Part shown: positions 13,926-23,636 of the stretch, one piece after another
Position numbering within the stretch: the first letter of the stretch is position 1
How the letters are laid out: every line of letters starts with the position of its first letter
From: Robertmurraya korlensis
GTDB taxonomy: Bacteria > Bacillota > Bacilli > Bacillales > Cytobacillaceae
Assembly (NCBI RefSeq): GCF_023715225.1
Contig: NZ_JAMBNS010000010.1
Span: 1-64,000, forward strand
Direction: 5' to 3'
DNA: 64,000 nt
Notes under the pieces: generated by a model
Seen by the model: only the letters and a program-made list of their open reading frames with translations
Told to the model about the DNA's origin: nothing
Databases searched by the model: none
Program-made: the position numbers and the translations under genes

Positions 13926-14945
13926 TTAACCCTGTAATAACTTTGTTGCGGCTCCTTCATCCGTTATTAATACGGTGTTTTTTGGAGCTTGCTTCATATA
14001 AGAGCGAATTGCTTTTTCCTTTGAAGCCCCTCCAGCAACAGCGAGCACATGCCCTGTCTTTGCTAGATCATCGAGCTGAAGTCCAACTGTTCTTACTTTG
14101 TGAACCACTTCTCCTGCTTCGTTAAAGTAATACCCGAATGCTTCACCAACCGCTTGCCTTTCTTCGATTTTACTCAAGTCCTCCACGCTAGTCCGCCGGC
14201 GTTGGGCCATTGTCATAGCGTCTCCTACTCCGTGTAAAACCATGCTTGCAGATTTGATTAAACCAAGAACTTCTTTAATATGAGGTTCCTTCAACATCAT
14301 GTGGTACGTTTCACTGCTTACTTGATCAGGGACATAGAGCACCTTGTGGCTTGATTTGGTTCTTTCAGCCATTTTGGCACAAATGGTATTGGCTTGATTT
14401 TGAACATCTTCCCCAATTCCTCCGCGTCCTGGTACAAAAAGTATATCTTTGCCGAGGTCTGGAGTTAGCATCTCTGCTACAGTTGCCATTGTTGTACCAC
14501 CAGTAACTGCGATGATATTTTTTCCCTGCAACGAATTTTTCATACAAAGAGCACAAGCTCTTCCTAATTCGCTTTTTACCCATGGTGACTCATCACTGTT
14601 ACCCGCTACAATGATCACTTGCTGAATACCAAGTTTCCTTCGGAGTCTTTCTTCCATTATGTCGATACCTGATATCTCACGCATAACCGCTTCTAATCCC
14701 TCTAGTAAATCCCTTCCATCTTCAGTAAGACTCATTCCTACACTTGATATAGTAATTAAATCTTGTTCTTTTAAGAAGGAAACTTCACTTCTGAGGACTC
14801 GTTCTGTTACACCGAGACTGACAGATAAGCTTCGACGACCAACTGGCTCCATGGAACCTATGTACTGTAAAATATGAAAACGTTCCTGCATAACAGAGAG
14901 CAAATCAGGTAATAATCTTTTTTGGATATCAATGATCGACTGCAT
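13926..14945 (-). CDS. cggR: Central glycolytic genes regulator CggR
   Basis: SorC/DeoR-type repressor of its own operon, inactivated by fructose 1,6-bisphosphate in B. subtilis. 339 residues: N-terminal winged helix (~15-90, including SVSLGVTERVLRSEVSFLK) and a sugar-phosphate-binding domain with GGTTMATVAEML and GRGGIGEDV. First gene of cggR-gapA-pgk-tpiA-gpmI-eno, 50 bp before gapA. Its operator (14971-15006) lies directly upstream, which supports the identification strongly. Confidence 0.96.
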   Translation of the reverse strand: MQSIIDIQKRLLPDLLSVMQERFHILQYIGSMEPVGRRSLSVSLGVTERVLRSEVSFLKEQDLITISSVGMSLTEDGRDLLEGLEAVMREISGIDIMEERLRRKLGIQQVIIVAGNSDESPWVKSELGRACALCMKNSLQGKNIIAVTGGTTMATVAEMLTPDLGKDILFVPGRGGIGEDVQNQANTICAKMAERTKSSHKVLYVPDQVSSETYHMMLKEPHIKEVLGLIKSASMVLHGVGDAMTMAQRRRTSVEDLSKIEERQAVGEAFGYYFNEAGEVVHKVRTVGLQLDDLAKTGHVLAVAGGASKEKAIRSYMKQAPKNTVLITDEGAATKLLQG

Positions 14946-14970
14946 ATTGATGTCTCCTTCATCCTATATG

Positions 14971-15006
14971 GACATTATATGTCCCTCATAGACATAATGT
15001 GTCCCG
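14971..15006 (-). promoter_or_regulatory. CggR operator
   Basis: On the minus strand two direct repeats, CGGGAC-N6-TGTC and GGGAC-N6-TGTC, separated by a few bases, match the known Bacillus CggR operator (CGGGACN6TGTCN4CGGGACN6TGTC). It sits between the predicted transcription start (~15036) and the cggR ATG, so bound repressor would act downstream of the promoter. Confidence 0.92.
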
Positions 15007-15014
15007 CTGAAGGT

Positions 15015-15060
15015 AAAAAAAATCACCCCTGCTACAAAACTTATTCTAACAGGTGCGATT
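15015..15060 (-). terminator. Terminator of the glutaredoxin-like gene, overlapping the cggR promoter
   Basis: On the minus strand AATCGCACCTGTTA (15060-15047) pairs with TAGCAGGGGTGATT (15034-15021), with one mismatch and two wobble pairs, followed by a run of T. The left arm is also the -10/spacer of the cggR promoter, so RNA started there would lack it and could not form the terminator. Confidence 0.75.
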
Positions 15061-15071
15061 TCCCTTTTCAA
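15043..15071 (-). promoter_or_regulatory. cggR operon promoter
   Basis: On the minus strand TTGAAA (15071-15066), a 17-bp spacer and TAGAAT (15048-15043). The -35 begins 2 nt past the stop codon of the upstream gene. The expected start near 15036 falls in the loop of the terminator hairpin. Confidence 0.75.
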
Positions 15072-15072
15072 C

Positions 15073-15321
15073 TCATATACGGTGTATTTTTTTTGTAAGC
15101 GCTTCGTTTATGAACATTTTGTCTAACTGTCCATATTGAACTTCCTCCCCGTCCAACACCACGACAGGAATCATTAATCCATACTGCTCGTTCCATTCAT
15201 CATTCGTATCAATATCCTTCTCGATGATTTCAAACCGCAAGCTTTCCTGGAGTTCGGTGAGAATCGCTTTTCCTTTTTCGCATAAAGGACATCTTTTTCT
15301 AGTATAAAACTCAATAATCAT
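15073..15321 (-). CDS. Glutaredoxin-like thioredoxin-fold protein
   Basis: Small cytoplasmic protein of 82 residues with a thioredoxin fold and a redox-type CPLC motif at residues ~12-15 (YTRKRCPLCEKG), cis-Pro in MIPVVV, and GEEVQYGQLD near the end. It belongs to the glutaredoxin/DUF836-like group; the specific partner is unknown. It lies 14 bp after rpoN, probably in the same transcript, and ends in the terminator that overlaps the cggR promoter. Confidence 0.8.
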   Translation of the reverse strand: MIIEFYTRKRCPLCEKGKAILTELQESLRFEIIEKDIDTNDEWNEQYGLMIPVVVLDGEEVQYGQLDKMFINEALTKKIHRI

Positions 15322-15335
15322 TAGACAATCCCCTT

Positions 15336-16649
15336 TTAAAATCTCTTTCGCTTTGACGAAGATGGAATTCCGAGCTGATCCCGGTATTTGGCCACCGTCC
15401 GTCTGGATATTACAAATCCATCGTTTTCTTTTAGTATATCTAAAATTTCCTGATCGGAATAAGGCTTTGCTTTATCTTCCCCATCCACCAATTTCTTAAT
15501 GGCATCCTTCACCTGGTTGGAAGAAGTGGCCTCTGAGTTGGTCGTAGAAACCATGTTTGTAAAGAACGATTTCAGCTCAAATGTTCCAAACGGGGTTTGC
15601 ATATACTTTTCACGGACCGCTCTACTAACAGTGGATTCATGCACTTCAATTTCCTCCGCAATTTCTCTCATCGTCATCGGTTTTAAGTGCAACGGCCCTT
15701 TTTCAAAAAAGTCTTGCTGTCTTTGTACGATCGCAAGCGACACCTTTGTAATGGTTTCTTTTCGTTGCTCTAAGCTTCTGACAATCCACGAATAGTCCTG
15801 TTGCTTTTCTTGCAAGTATTTGTTGAGACTTGCATCTTTAACGGATGAAAATTGCTGATAATACTCCTGTTGGAACGTAAGCTTAGGGAGCACGTCATCG
15901 AACACACTGATTTCAAAATGTTTCCCGTCCCATTTGACCGATACATCTGGAATCACATAGGACGGTGCTTCTTCATGAAAGCCAGCCCCTGGGCGCGGGT
16001 TTAATGTTTGAATCAAATCAAAAGCCGCTTGAATATCAGAAAGACTGACGTTTAGTTGTTTGGATAGTGTTTTCCATTTCTTTTCCGCAAACTCCACAAA
16101 ATGATCACTGACCAATTTTTCCGCTAAAGGATTTCGGTTCGGAATACGGATGAGCTGTAAGAATAAACACTCCCCTAATGACCGCGCACCTACACCTACT
16201 GGTTCAAGGTCTTGGATAATAGCAACTAATGAGTCTACTTTCTCGTGTGAAATGCCCAATGAAGTAGCAAGTGTTACGTTGCTCACTACGATGTAACCGT
16301 TTCCATCAATATATTCTAAAAAAGTCTTAAGTAGCTTCACTTCCGAGTGGTTCACTACTTGAGCGTATAAATGGTCATAAAGGCTCGTGGCAGTTTTTCC
16401 TATTTGCTCAATCCAGTTTTGCTGATCTTTATCTATGACTCTCGTTTTTTTCGGTCGATCTTTGCGAGGATCCATCGTTTTAACATGGGAGGTTTCAATC
16501 TGAATAAGGGGATTTTCCAATGCTTTGCTTTCTAAAAAAGCCGTAAGCTCCTGGGAAGAATACTGAAGTAGCGTAATCGCCTGAGATAGTTCTTGCGTCA
16601 TCTTTAATTTTAACGTCTGCTGTTGCCACAAACCTGCTTTTAAATTCAT
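15336..16649 (-). CDS. rpoN: RNA polymerase sigma-54 factor (SigL)
   Basis: Alternative sigma factor needing AAA+ activators. 437 residues (B. subtilis SigL is 436): N-terminal Gln/Leu-rich activator region (GLWQQQTLKLKMTQELSQAI), core-binding domain, HTH (EIEVHESTVSRAV), and the diagnostic C-terminal RpoN box RRTVAKYRDQLGIP. ATG at 16649 with GGGGGTGAGAAG upstream is chosen over the frame that extends to 16787, which runs through the terminator region. Followed closely by the glutaredoxin-like gene. Confidence 0.96.
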   Translation of the reverse strand: MNLKAGLWQQQTLKLKMTQELSQAITLLQYSSQELTAFLESKALENPLIQIETSHVKTMDPRKDRPKKTRVIDKDQQNWIEQIGKTATSLYDHLYAQVVNHSEVKLLKTFLEYIDGNGYIVVSNVTLATSLGISHEKVDSLVAIIQDLEPVGVGARSLGECLFLQLIRIPNRNPLAEKLVSDHFVEFAEKKWKTLSKQLNVSLSDIQAAFDLIQTLNPRPGAGFHEEAPSYVIPDVSVKWDGKHFEISVFDDVLPKLTFQQEYYQQFSSVKDASLNKYLQEKQQDYSWIVRSLEQRKETITKVSLAIVQRQQDFFEKGPLHLKPMTMREIAEEIEVHESTVSRAVREKYMQTPFGTFELKSFFTNMVSTTNSEATSSNQVKDAIKKLVDGEDKAKPYSDQEILDILKENDGFVISRRTVAKYRDQLGIPSSSKRKRF

Positions 16650-16706
16650 CTTCTCACCCCCACTATCTATTTTACATGAAGATAAGAGGGAATTGAATGG
16701 GTAGGT

Positions 16707-16740
16707 AATAAAAAAACACCTGTCTATAGTGACAAGTGTT
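16707..16740 (-). terminator. Terminator of tRNA-Arg
   Basis: On the minus strand AACACTTGTC, a 6-nt loop and GACAGGTGTT pair with one wobble, followed by TTTTTTATT. It lies just beyond the tRNA 3' end. Confidence 0.8.
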
Positions 16741-16755
16741 TCTTCATATAAAAGA

Positions 16756-16827
16756 CGCCCTCGGAGGGAATCGAACCCCCATTTCAAGAACCGGAATCTT
16801 ACGTGCTATCCGTTGCACCACGAGGGC
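16756..16827 (-). tRNA. tRNA-Arg (anticodon CCG)
   Basis: On the minus strand the 72 nt fold as a cloverleaf: acceptor GCCCTCG/CGAGGGC with discriminator G, D arm with GCAACGGATAGC, anticodon loop TTCCGGT with anticodon CCG (reads CGG), and T loop TTCGATT flanked by GGGGG/CCCTC. The CCA end is not encoded. Confidence 0.95.
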
Positions 16828-16917
16828 AGAAAAGTGCTTATATGTAAAATAAGCGCTCTTACATCATACTAGATGATTCGCAATGCTGTCAACGACTAGT
16901 CGTCCCCTGTTTCCGCT

Positions 16918-17475
16918 CTACTTCCTATACTTCTCTATAAATTTCTCTTCTTCTTTCATACTTAACAGGCCGGTCGCTTTTCCAACATTTCCGTCCTGTA
17001 ATTCCCATATCGTATTATGGTCACTGACTGCCTGGGAAAAATCCCCTTCAAGCCATCTTTCGAGAATCTTGATGTACGTGTTCGCATATTTATATTCCAT
17101 TTGATTGGCAACCACCACATCATAGAGACGCTTGACTCGTTCTTCCGTTATAAGAATGGCTCCCCATTTCTTTTCGGCTTCCACCTTTTGATGTGACATA
17201 TGATGAATAGCAGATTGTACTTCGAATTCTTTTAAGTCACTTGGAAAGACTTGCTCCACGTTTTCGTCAATTTGAATCTCAAGTCCTCCACCTTCAACGG
17301 ATGCCTCTGCTTCCTCTGCCTGCTTGAGAACCCTGTCCGTTCCACCGCTTGATGGAGTGGCATTTGTCCAATACGAAAATACTCCAAAACCAGCCATGAT
17401 CACTAGGCCTGTACTAATTGCTGCGATTTGTATTTTGTTAAGTTTGAAGGTCTTTTTCGTTTCCACGTTTCCCAC
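16918..17475 (-). CDS. Membrane-anchored extracellular protein of unknown function
   Basis: 185 residues: a short basic N-terminus, one membrane helix (~17-36, IAAISTGLVIMAGFGVFSY), then an acidic linker (VLKQAEEAEASVEGGG) and a soluble, mostly helical domain outside the cell. I do not recognise a functional family; it may belong to a Bacillus-specific DUF group (DUF6241-like). The second half contains HHMSHQKVEAEKKWG and WLEGDFSQAVSDHNTIWEL. No operon partner is seen; the repeat region and clpP lie upstream on the other side. Confidence 0.7.
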   Translation of the reverse strand: MGNVETKKTFKLNKIQIAAISTGLVIMAGFGVFSYWTNATPSSGGTDRVLKQAEEAEASVEGGGLEIQIDENVEQVFPSDLKEFEVQSAIHHMSHQKVEAEKKWGAILITEERVKRLYDVVVANQMEYKYANTYIKILERWLEGDFSQAVSDHNTIWELQDGNVGKATGLLSMKEEEKFIEKYRK

Positions 17476-17559
17476 TCCCTTTGCTAACTTTTTGGCATTT
17501 GTGATGTTGATTTGCTCGATTTTTTTGGGTTAAGGGTGCTTGGGGTGGCTTTTACGGAT

Positions 17560-17700
17560 GTTTCTTGCAGATTCATAGAGTTTGTTTGTTGATTCTTTGA
17601 ATTTATTTGCGATTTTGAGATTTTATTTGTGATTCTGGGATTTTATTTGCGATCCTCAAACTTCACCTGCGATTACCAACTCTCATTCGCGTTCAACCGA
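17560..17700. repeat. 20-bp tandem repeat array (six clear copies plus one degenerate)
   Basis: From 17581 the sequence falls into exact 20-bp units (17581, 17601, 17621, 17641, 17661, 17681) with consensus near TTTTATTTGCGATTCTCAAA; copies diverge toward 17700. A further degenerate unit lies at 17560-17580. The wider gap 17476-17891 contains no gene that I can support. Confidence 0.8.
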
Positions 17701-17891
17701 TCCCACTACCTCAAACCCATCCACCACTATGTAAATCCCCCATTATTATTACCCTACATTTTACAACAGTTCCCATTTCCAGTATAGCGGAAAAGCTCAA
17801 TTTCTTGTTTAAAAAACTGCCCAGTGGGTATGATGGAAAGTGGGTTTAAAAGTACATAGCAATTTGTGTCGAACAATTCTGCAGCTATTTG

Positions 17892-17921
17892 TTTGACCTT
17901 TATTGACCATGAGTGTATCAT
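17892..17921 (+). promoter_or_regulatory. clpP promoter with CtsR box
   Basis: TTGACC (17893-17898), 17 bp, TATCAT (17916-17921) form a sigma-A promoter. Overlapping its -35, the minus strand reads GGTCAATAAAGGTCAAA (17908-17892), one base off the CtsR heptad repeat (GGTCAAANANNGGTCAAA). CtsR repression of clpP under non-stress conditions is expected. Confidence 0.85.
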
Positions 17922-17944
17922 GAAAATACATACAGTTATACTTT

Positions 17945-17970
17945 AAACATACTTAATCAATTGTATGTTT
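17945..17970 (+). other. Inverted repeat in the clpP leader
   Basis: AAACATAC and GTATGTTT form a perfect 8-bp stem with a 10-nt loop between the clpP promoter and its ribosome-binding site. No T-run follows. It could stabilise the 5' end of the mRNA or be a protein-binding dyad. Confidence 0.5.
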
Positions 17971-17997
17971 GACTCTCAATTAAAGGAGGAAAAAGAA

Positions 17998-18606
17998 ATG
18001 AATTTAATCCCTACAGTTATTGAGCAAACGAACCGTGGAGAGCGTGCATACGATATTTACTCACGCCTATTAAAAGACCGCATTATCATGCTTGGAAGTG
18101 GAATTGACGATAATGTGGCTAATTCAATCGTCGCTCAGTTATTATTCTTAGAAGCGGAAAATCCTGAAAAAGACATATCCATCTACATTAACTCACCAGG
18201 CGGAAGCATTACGGCTGGTATGGCAATTTACGACACCATGCAGTTCATTAAGCCTGACGTTCAAACCATTTGTATCGGTATGGCAGCATCAATGGGTGCA
18301 TTCCTTCTTGCTGCTGGTACAAAAGGTAAGCGTTACGCTCTTCCAAACGCAGAAGTAATGATTCACCAACCACTAGGTGGAGCACAAGGTCAAGCAACGG
18401 AAATCGAAATCGCTGCGAAGCGTATCCTTTTCCTTCGTGAAAAGTTAAATGGCATTCTTGCTGAGCGTACTGGTCAGCCAATCGAAGTCATTTCTAAAGA
18501 CACAGACCGCGACAACTTCATGACAGCTGAACGTGCAAAGGAATATGGCCTAGTTGACCATATCATTTCACGCAACACGCTTGAAACGAAGAAGGAAGAA
18601 AAATAA
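17998..18606 (+). CDS. clpP: ATP-dependent Clp protease proteolytic subunit
   Basis: Serine protease that forms the tetradecameric chamber used by ClpX, ClpC and ClpE, and degrades SsrA-tagged proteins. 202 residues. The catalytic triad is visible as Ser in [11 protein letters not shown] (~98), His in [11 protein letters not shown] (~123) and Asp in DTDRDNFM (~172). ATG at 17998 ([10 protein letters not shown]) has AAAGGAGG 8 nt upstream, so the ATG at 17965 is rejected. Monocistronic, with a CtsR-type promoter and its own terminator. Confidence 0.98.
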   Translation: MNLIPTVIEQTNRGERAYDIYSRLLKDRIIMLGSGIDDNVANSIVAQLLFLEAENPEKDISIYINSPGGSITAGMAIYDTMQFIKPDVQTICIGMAASMGAFLLAAGTKGKRYALPNAEVMIHQPLGGAQGQATEIEIAAKRILFLREKLNGILAERTGQPIEVISKDTDRDNFMTAERAKEYGLVDHIISRNTLETKKEEK

Positions 18607-18618
18607 TATTTCAACATT

Positions 18619-18656
18619 AAAAAACTCGCTCTCATACTGGAGCGAGTTTTCTTTAT
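18619..18656. terminator. Bidirectional terminator between clpP and crh
   Basis: AAAACTCGCTC, an 8-nt loop and GAGCGAGTTTT form an 11-bp stem followed by CTTTATT. The A-run before the stem makes it usable from both convergent genes. Confidence 0.85.
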
Positions 18657-18913
18657 TATGCTTCTTTTTGAACGTATTTTTCTAATGCTTCAAGTGCTGC
18701 ATCTTCATCCGTTCCATTAACGATTAAATTTACAGATGAACCTGAGCTAACAGCTAAACTCATAAGCCCCATGATGCTCTTTGCATTTACCTTCTTGCCG
18801 TCTTTTTCTAAAAACACTTCTGACGAAAAACGATTTGCTTCTTGTACAAACAACGCTGCAGGGCGTGCCTGTAAACCAGTCTTCAACTTTACTACCACTT
18901 GTTTCTCCACCAT
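18656..18913 (-). CDS. crh: HPr-like carbon catabolite protein Crh
   Basis: 85-residue HPr paralogue. At the position of the HPr catalytic histidine it has Gln (GLQARPAA, Q15), so it cannot carry phosphate in PTS transfer. The HPr-kinase site Ser46 is kept (AKSIMGL). Phospho-Ser46 Crh acts as a CcpA corepressor; HprK is encoded at 35152. The gene follows whiA in the glmR-whiA-crh order of Bacillus. Confidence 0.95.
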   Translation of the reverse strand: MVEKQVVVKLKTGLQARPAALFVQEANRFSSEVFLEKDGKKVNAKSIMGLMSLAVSSGSSVNLIVNGTDEDAALEALEKYVQKEA

Positions 18914-18953
18914 ACTTGCTTTCCTCCCCTATCCATATCTTTTATCTATATCA

Positions 18954-19907
18954 TTACATGGTTTTACTCACATTTTCCCCGACTCGGAGCTTTTCAGCAA
19001 TTTCGTCAATTTTACGAAGACGATGATTGATACCTGATTTACTAATATTCCCTCCAGATACCATTTCCCCTAGTTCCTTTAACGTGACATCTTGGTAAGC
19101 AATACGAAGCTCTGCTATTTCTCTAAGCTTTTCAGGTAGAATATGAAGACCTACGGTATCTTGTATAAACCGGATATTTTCAACCTGTCGTAAAGACGCA
19201 CCAATCGTCTTGTTTAAGTTCGCAGTTTCACAATTGACCAACCGGTTCACCGAGTTACGCATGTCACGTACAATCCGAATGTCTTCAAACCTTAGCAGTG
19301 CATTATGGGCACCGATAATATTTAGAAATTCGGTGATTTTTTCAGCTTCCTTTAAATACGTAATGAAGCCCTTTTTTCTTTCTAGCGTTTTGCTGTTTAA
19401 ACCAAATGTATTCATCAATTCACATAAAGAGTCGTTATGCTCTTTATAAAGTGAAAAAATTTCGAGATGATAAGAGGAAGTTTCCGGATTATTCACCGAA
19501 CCCCCTGCTAAAAATGCTCCACGTAAATAGGAGCGCTTACAGCATTTCTTTTTAATAAGTACCTCAGCAATATTGTGAGCAAACACAAATCCTTCTTCTA
19601 GGATAAATAAATCCTCTAAGATACTCTTTGCATCCTGTGAAAGTCTTACAATATACACATTGTTCTTTTTCAATCTCATTTTCTTTCGAACTAGGAGTTC
19701 TACTTGAACGTCGTAATATTTTTTTACCAACGTATAAATTCTTCGTGCAATCGCAGCATTTTCCGTTTGGATATCGACCACTAGTTTTCGATTAGAGAAG
19801 GACAATGAGCCATTCATTCGAATCAAAGCGGACAACTCCGCTTTCCCGCAGCATTCTTTTCCTTCAATGTTCGTTAACTCTTTTTTCGTTTCCGAAGCGA
19901 ATGACAC
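18954..19907 (-). CDS. whiA: DNA-binding protein WhiA
   Basis: 317 residues. N-terminal degenerate LAGLIDADG-like fold (~10-190, including [16 protein letters not shown]) and a C-terminal HTH (~230-310, with [22 protein letters not shown], split here by context). The endonuclease residues are not preserved; family members act in sporulation (Streptomyces) and in cell division and chromosome segregation (B. subtilis). It lies 37 bp after glmR and 40 bp before crh. Confidence 0.96.
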   Translation of the reverse strand: MSFASETKKELTNIEGKECCGKAELSALIRMNGSLSFSNRKLVVDIQTENAAIARRIYTLVKKYYDVQVELLVRKKMRLKKNNVYIVRLSQDAKSILEDLFILEEGFVFAHNIAEVLIKKKCCKRSYLRGAFLAGGSVNNPETSSYHLEIFSLYKEHNDSLCELMNTFGLNSKTLERKKGFITYLKEAEKITEFLNIIGAHNALLRFEDIRIVRDMRNSVNRLVNCETANLNKTIGASLRQVENIRFIQDTVGLHILPEKLREIAELRIAYQDVTLKELGEMVSGGNISKSGINHRLRKIDEIAEKLRVGENVSKTM

Positions 19908-19944
19908 ATCTTCACCTCCTACACAAACGGTTGCTTATGTTCTT

Positions 19945-20928
19945 CTACGCTTTAGACCGCTTGCGGGTTTCATTTATTAATAGAGAATATAAAATATTTG
20001 CTACTTCCCTTGTGTCATGGCGAATCACTCCATTTTCAAGGCTCATGATTTCTCCCTCTACCACTTCGAGTCCTAAATCATATAGAGTAGTTAAATCAAA
20101 GTGTACAGGTTTTGCTAGCTCTTCGCTATAGCGAGTAAGAACCTCTTCTGGGATATGTTCCCTATTTACTAAAATAGTGTTCATAAACTCGCTCTTCATA
20201 TGTTCGTAAATCGCTTTCACATGGTCGCTTGCGGAATAATCAAGCGTCTCACCCGCTTGAGTCATTAAGTTGCAAATATATACCTTCTTTGCCTTTGCAC
20301 GACACACTTCCTCGCCAAGCTTTGGTACAAGAAGATTAGGCAAGATACTAGTATATAAGCTTCCTGGTCCAATTACGATCAAGTCCGCTTTTCGAATAGC
20401 TTGAAGAGTCTCTGGAAGCGGAGTCGCATCACCAGGTGTTAAAAACACTCGCTTAATCCGTTTTCCGGAATAAGGAATTTTCGATTCCCCTGAAACGATT
20501 GTGCCGTCCTCCATTTCTGCATGCAACACCACACTTTGTGTAGCAGCAGGAAGCACCTTCCCACGCACGTTCAATACCTTGCTCATCTCTTGGATAGCAT
20601 GAGTGAAATTCCCTGTAATGGATGTCATCGCTGCTAAAATCAAATTACCAAGCGAATGACCAGATAATTCATTAGCAGTCGCAAAACGGTGCTGAAACAT
20701 TTCCTCAATTAACGGTTCTACATCTGATAATGCCGCTAGCACATTGCGCACATCTCCCGGAGGAGGAATGTCCATTTCATCTCGAAGGCGTCCAGAGCTA
20801 CCGCCATCGTCAGCAACCGTAACGATGGCCGTAATATCAACGGGAAACTTCTTTAAACCGCGAAGCAACACCGGTAGCCCTGTTCCGCCCCCAATAATCA
20901 CAATTCGAGGCTGTCGAATCTTCGTCAT
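19945..20928 (-). CDS. glmR: Gluconeogenesis factor GlmR (YvcK family)
   Basis: 327 residues, CofD-like Rossmann fold with N-terminal [14 protein letters not shown] and [12 protein letters not shown]. In B. subtilis the protein binds UDP-sugars and adjusts carbon flow into peptidoglycan precursors, and is needed on gluconeogenic carbon sources. The start overlaps the rapZ stop by 4 nt, which indicates translational coupling in the NUDIX-rapZ-glmR-whiA-crh cluster. Confidence 0.95.
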   Translation of the reverse strand: MTKIRQPRIVIIGGGTGLPVLLRGLKKFPVDITAIVTVADDGGSSGRLRDEMDIPPPGDVRNVLAALSDVEPLIEEMFQHRFATANELSGHSLGNLILAAMTSITGNFTHAIQEMSKVLNVRGKVLPAATQSVVLHAEMEDGTIVSGESKIPYSGKRIKRVFLTPGDATPLPETLQAIRKADLIVIGPGSLYTSILPNLLVPKLGEEVCRAKAKKVYICNLMTQAGETLDYSASDHVKAIYEHMKSEFMNTILVNREHIPEEVLTRYSEELAKPVHFDLTTLYDLGLEVVEGEIMSLENGVIRHDTREVANILYSLLINETRKRSKA

Positions 20929-21818
20929 GTAGTTTGTTCCTTTCTCCTTTCGATGTCACGATGAGTGATTCGAGTTTCATAGTCTTTTTCAAAGTGGTGC
21001 GCAATGGTTTCAGTCAATGCGACCGAGCGATGCTGCCCACCAGTACATCCGATGGCTACCACAAGCTGAGCTTTCCCCTCACGTTTGTAATGTGGAAGCA
21101 TAAACGCTAACAACTCTGTTACTTTTTCTAAGAACTTCGTCGTTTCATTCCACTTTAATACATACTTTGAAACGTCCTCATCAAGACCCGTCTTTGGTCT
21201 CATCGACTCAATATAGTGCGGGTTCGGTAAAAAGCGAACATCGAAAACTAAGTCTGCGTCAATCGGAATTCCGTACTTAAATCCAAAGCTCATCACATTG
21301 ACTGTAAAGATCGTTTGCTTATTCGCTGAAAACTCCGTTAAGATTTTCTCGCGCAATTCTTTCGGTTTCATTTGTGAGCTATTGTAGATTAGCTGTGCTC
21401 TTCCCTTTAATTCTTCTAGCAGCTCTCGCTCCAGCTGAATGCCTTCTAATGGAAGTCCGGACGGAGCAAGCGGGTGAGTACGTCGAGTTTCCTTGTAGCG
21501 ACGAACAAGCGTGGAATCATCCGCATCTAAGTATAGAATTTGCGGTGTCACCCATGATGTTTCTGCAAGATCATCGAGCGCTTTGAATAAGTGGTCGAAA
21601 AACTCTCTCCCCCTTAAATCCATTACAAGCGCTACCTTATTCATCTTATTTCCGGACTCTTTCATAAGTTCAAGAAATTTTGGCAATAAGGTTGGTGGCA
21701 GGTTATCCACACAGAAAAAACCTAGATCTTCAAAACTTTGAATGGCGACTGTTTTCCCTGCACCAGACATCCCTGTAATAATCACCATTTGTGTATCTTG
21801 TGTCGCTCCAGTACTCAT
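20925..21818 (-). CDS. rapZ: RNase adapter / nucleotide-binding protein RapZ (YvcJ)
   Basis: 297 residues. P-loop GMSGAGKT (~17-24), Walker-B-like VMDLRG, and the C-terminal [10 protein letters not shown] signature that binds the amino-sugar effector in E. coli RapZ. In B. subtilis YvcJ hydrolyses GTP and affects competence; RNA-adapter function in Firmicutes is not established. Start ATG with TAAGGAGG upstream; it overlaps glmR by 4 nt and follows the NUDIX gene by 12 bp. Confidence 0.95.
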   Translation of the reverse strand: MSTGATQDTQMVIITGMSGAGKTVAIQSFEDLGFFCVDNLPPTLLPKFLELMKESGNKMNKVALVMDLRGREFFDHLFKALDDLAETSWVTPQILYLDADDSTLVRRYKETRRTHPLAPSGLPLEGIQLERELLEELKGRAQLIYNSSQMKPKELREKILTEFSANKQTIFTVNVMSFGFKYGIPIDADLVFDVRFLPNPHYIESMRPKTGLDEDVSKYVLKWNETTKFLEKVTELLAFMLPHYKREGKAQLVVAIGCTGGQHRSVALTETIAHHFEKDYETRITHRDIERRKEQTT

Positions 21819-21830
21819 AAAAATTCCTCC

Positions 21831-22289
21831 TTAGCTAGGATCAAGACGATATTGAATTAACTGAAAATCGGTTGTATATGTAAAAGTGCCATAGATGATT
21901 CCTTGACCGTGGATCATGTAGTCCAATATATGATAATCCCCTTCTGCCATCGGTAAATCTTTAATCTGATGAAAGTCATGCCAAGCAAGCTTTCCTTCCT
22001 CTGACTCATCCAGATTGATTCCATCAGCTTCTGTTCCGAAGAAGGTGAACATCATCCATTCTGAAACAACTTGGTCTCCATCTTTCATGATAAATGTAAA
22101 TATGCCCTTAATATTGGGGTTTCTCAAGTAAATACCCGTCTCTTCACGGTACTCTCGAATACAGCAGTCTCTCACTGATTCACCGGGCTCCATTTTTCCA
22201 CCGGGAGCCACCCACCAGCCACGTCTAGGCTTTTGGAGCAGCAAGACTTTATTATCCTTTACCAATACACAATTTGTCACTCGTTGCAC
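21831..22289 (-). CDS. NUDIX hydrolase (YvcI-like)
   Basis: 152 residues with an intact NUDIX box: GGKMEPGESVRDC and IREYREETGI (residues ~31-53, GX5EX7REXXEEXGX). It probably hydrolyses an oxidised or damaged nucleotide or another X-linked diphosphate; the substrate is unknown. It is the first gene of the NUDIX-rapZ-glmR-whiA-crh cluster, with a terminator-like hairpin in its leader at 22386-22417. Confidence 0.88.
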   Translation of the reverse strand: MQRVTNCVLVKDNKVLLLQKPRRGWWVAPGGKMEPGESVRDCCIREYREETGIYLRNPNIKGIFTFIMKDGDQVVSEWMMFTFFGTEADGINLDESEEGKLAWHDFHQIKDLPMAEGDYHILDYMIHGQGIIYGTFTYTTDFQLIQYRLDPS

Positions 22290-22385
22290 GCTTCAATCAC
22301 CTCAGGGACTAGAATTAACGACTTTTATTCTTACTATTATACTATTTTTACAAAGGGCTCACAATGAATAGGAAATGGACATATA

Positions 22386-22417
22386 TAAAAAAAGAGCACA
22401 GGACATGTTCCTGTGCC
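22386..22417 (-). terminator. Terminator-like hairpin before the NUDIX gene
   Basis: On the minus strand GGCACAGGA, a short loop and TCCTGTGC pair, followed by TCTTTTTTT. A separate terminator already ends trxB at 22547-22576, so this may be a leader attenuator for the NUDIX cluster or a second trxB terminator. Confidence 0.65.
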
Positions 22418-22546
22418 AAAGATATATATCTTAAAAGGGGGTCAATTTCAATTCTTATTCTACACGAACAATGTTTCACTACTGTTACAGTATAATTAAT
22501 TGCAGATTACGTTTTGTTAAGAATCGATGAAGTGATGCACTTATAA

Positions 22547-22576
22547 GAAAAAGCTAACCCAAACAGGCTAGCTTTT
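22547..22576 (-). terminator. Rho-independent terminator of trxB
   Basis: On the minus strand AAAAGCTAGCC, a 5-nt loop and GGGTTAGCTTTTT form an 8-10 bp stem ending in T-run, directly after the trxB stop. Confidence 0.75.
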
Positions 22577-22582
22577 CCATTG

Positions 22583-23539
<957 letters not shown>

Positions 23540-23636
23540 TCACTCCTTTTAAAAAAGAAAACAATACTTGGATTTAGTATTTCCTTGTTACCCTTATCCT
23601 ATAAAACAAAGTGAGTGGAGTCCAAATATATGCTCA

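Noticed and set aside
18954-19907. LAGLIDADG-like fold in WhiA as a second homing endonuclease
   Set aside because: WhiA carries a known degenerate form of this fold with catalytic residues lost; it is a conserved housekeeping regulator.
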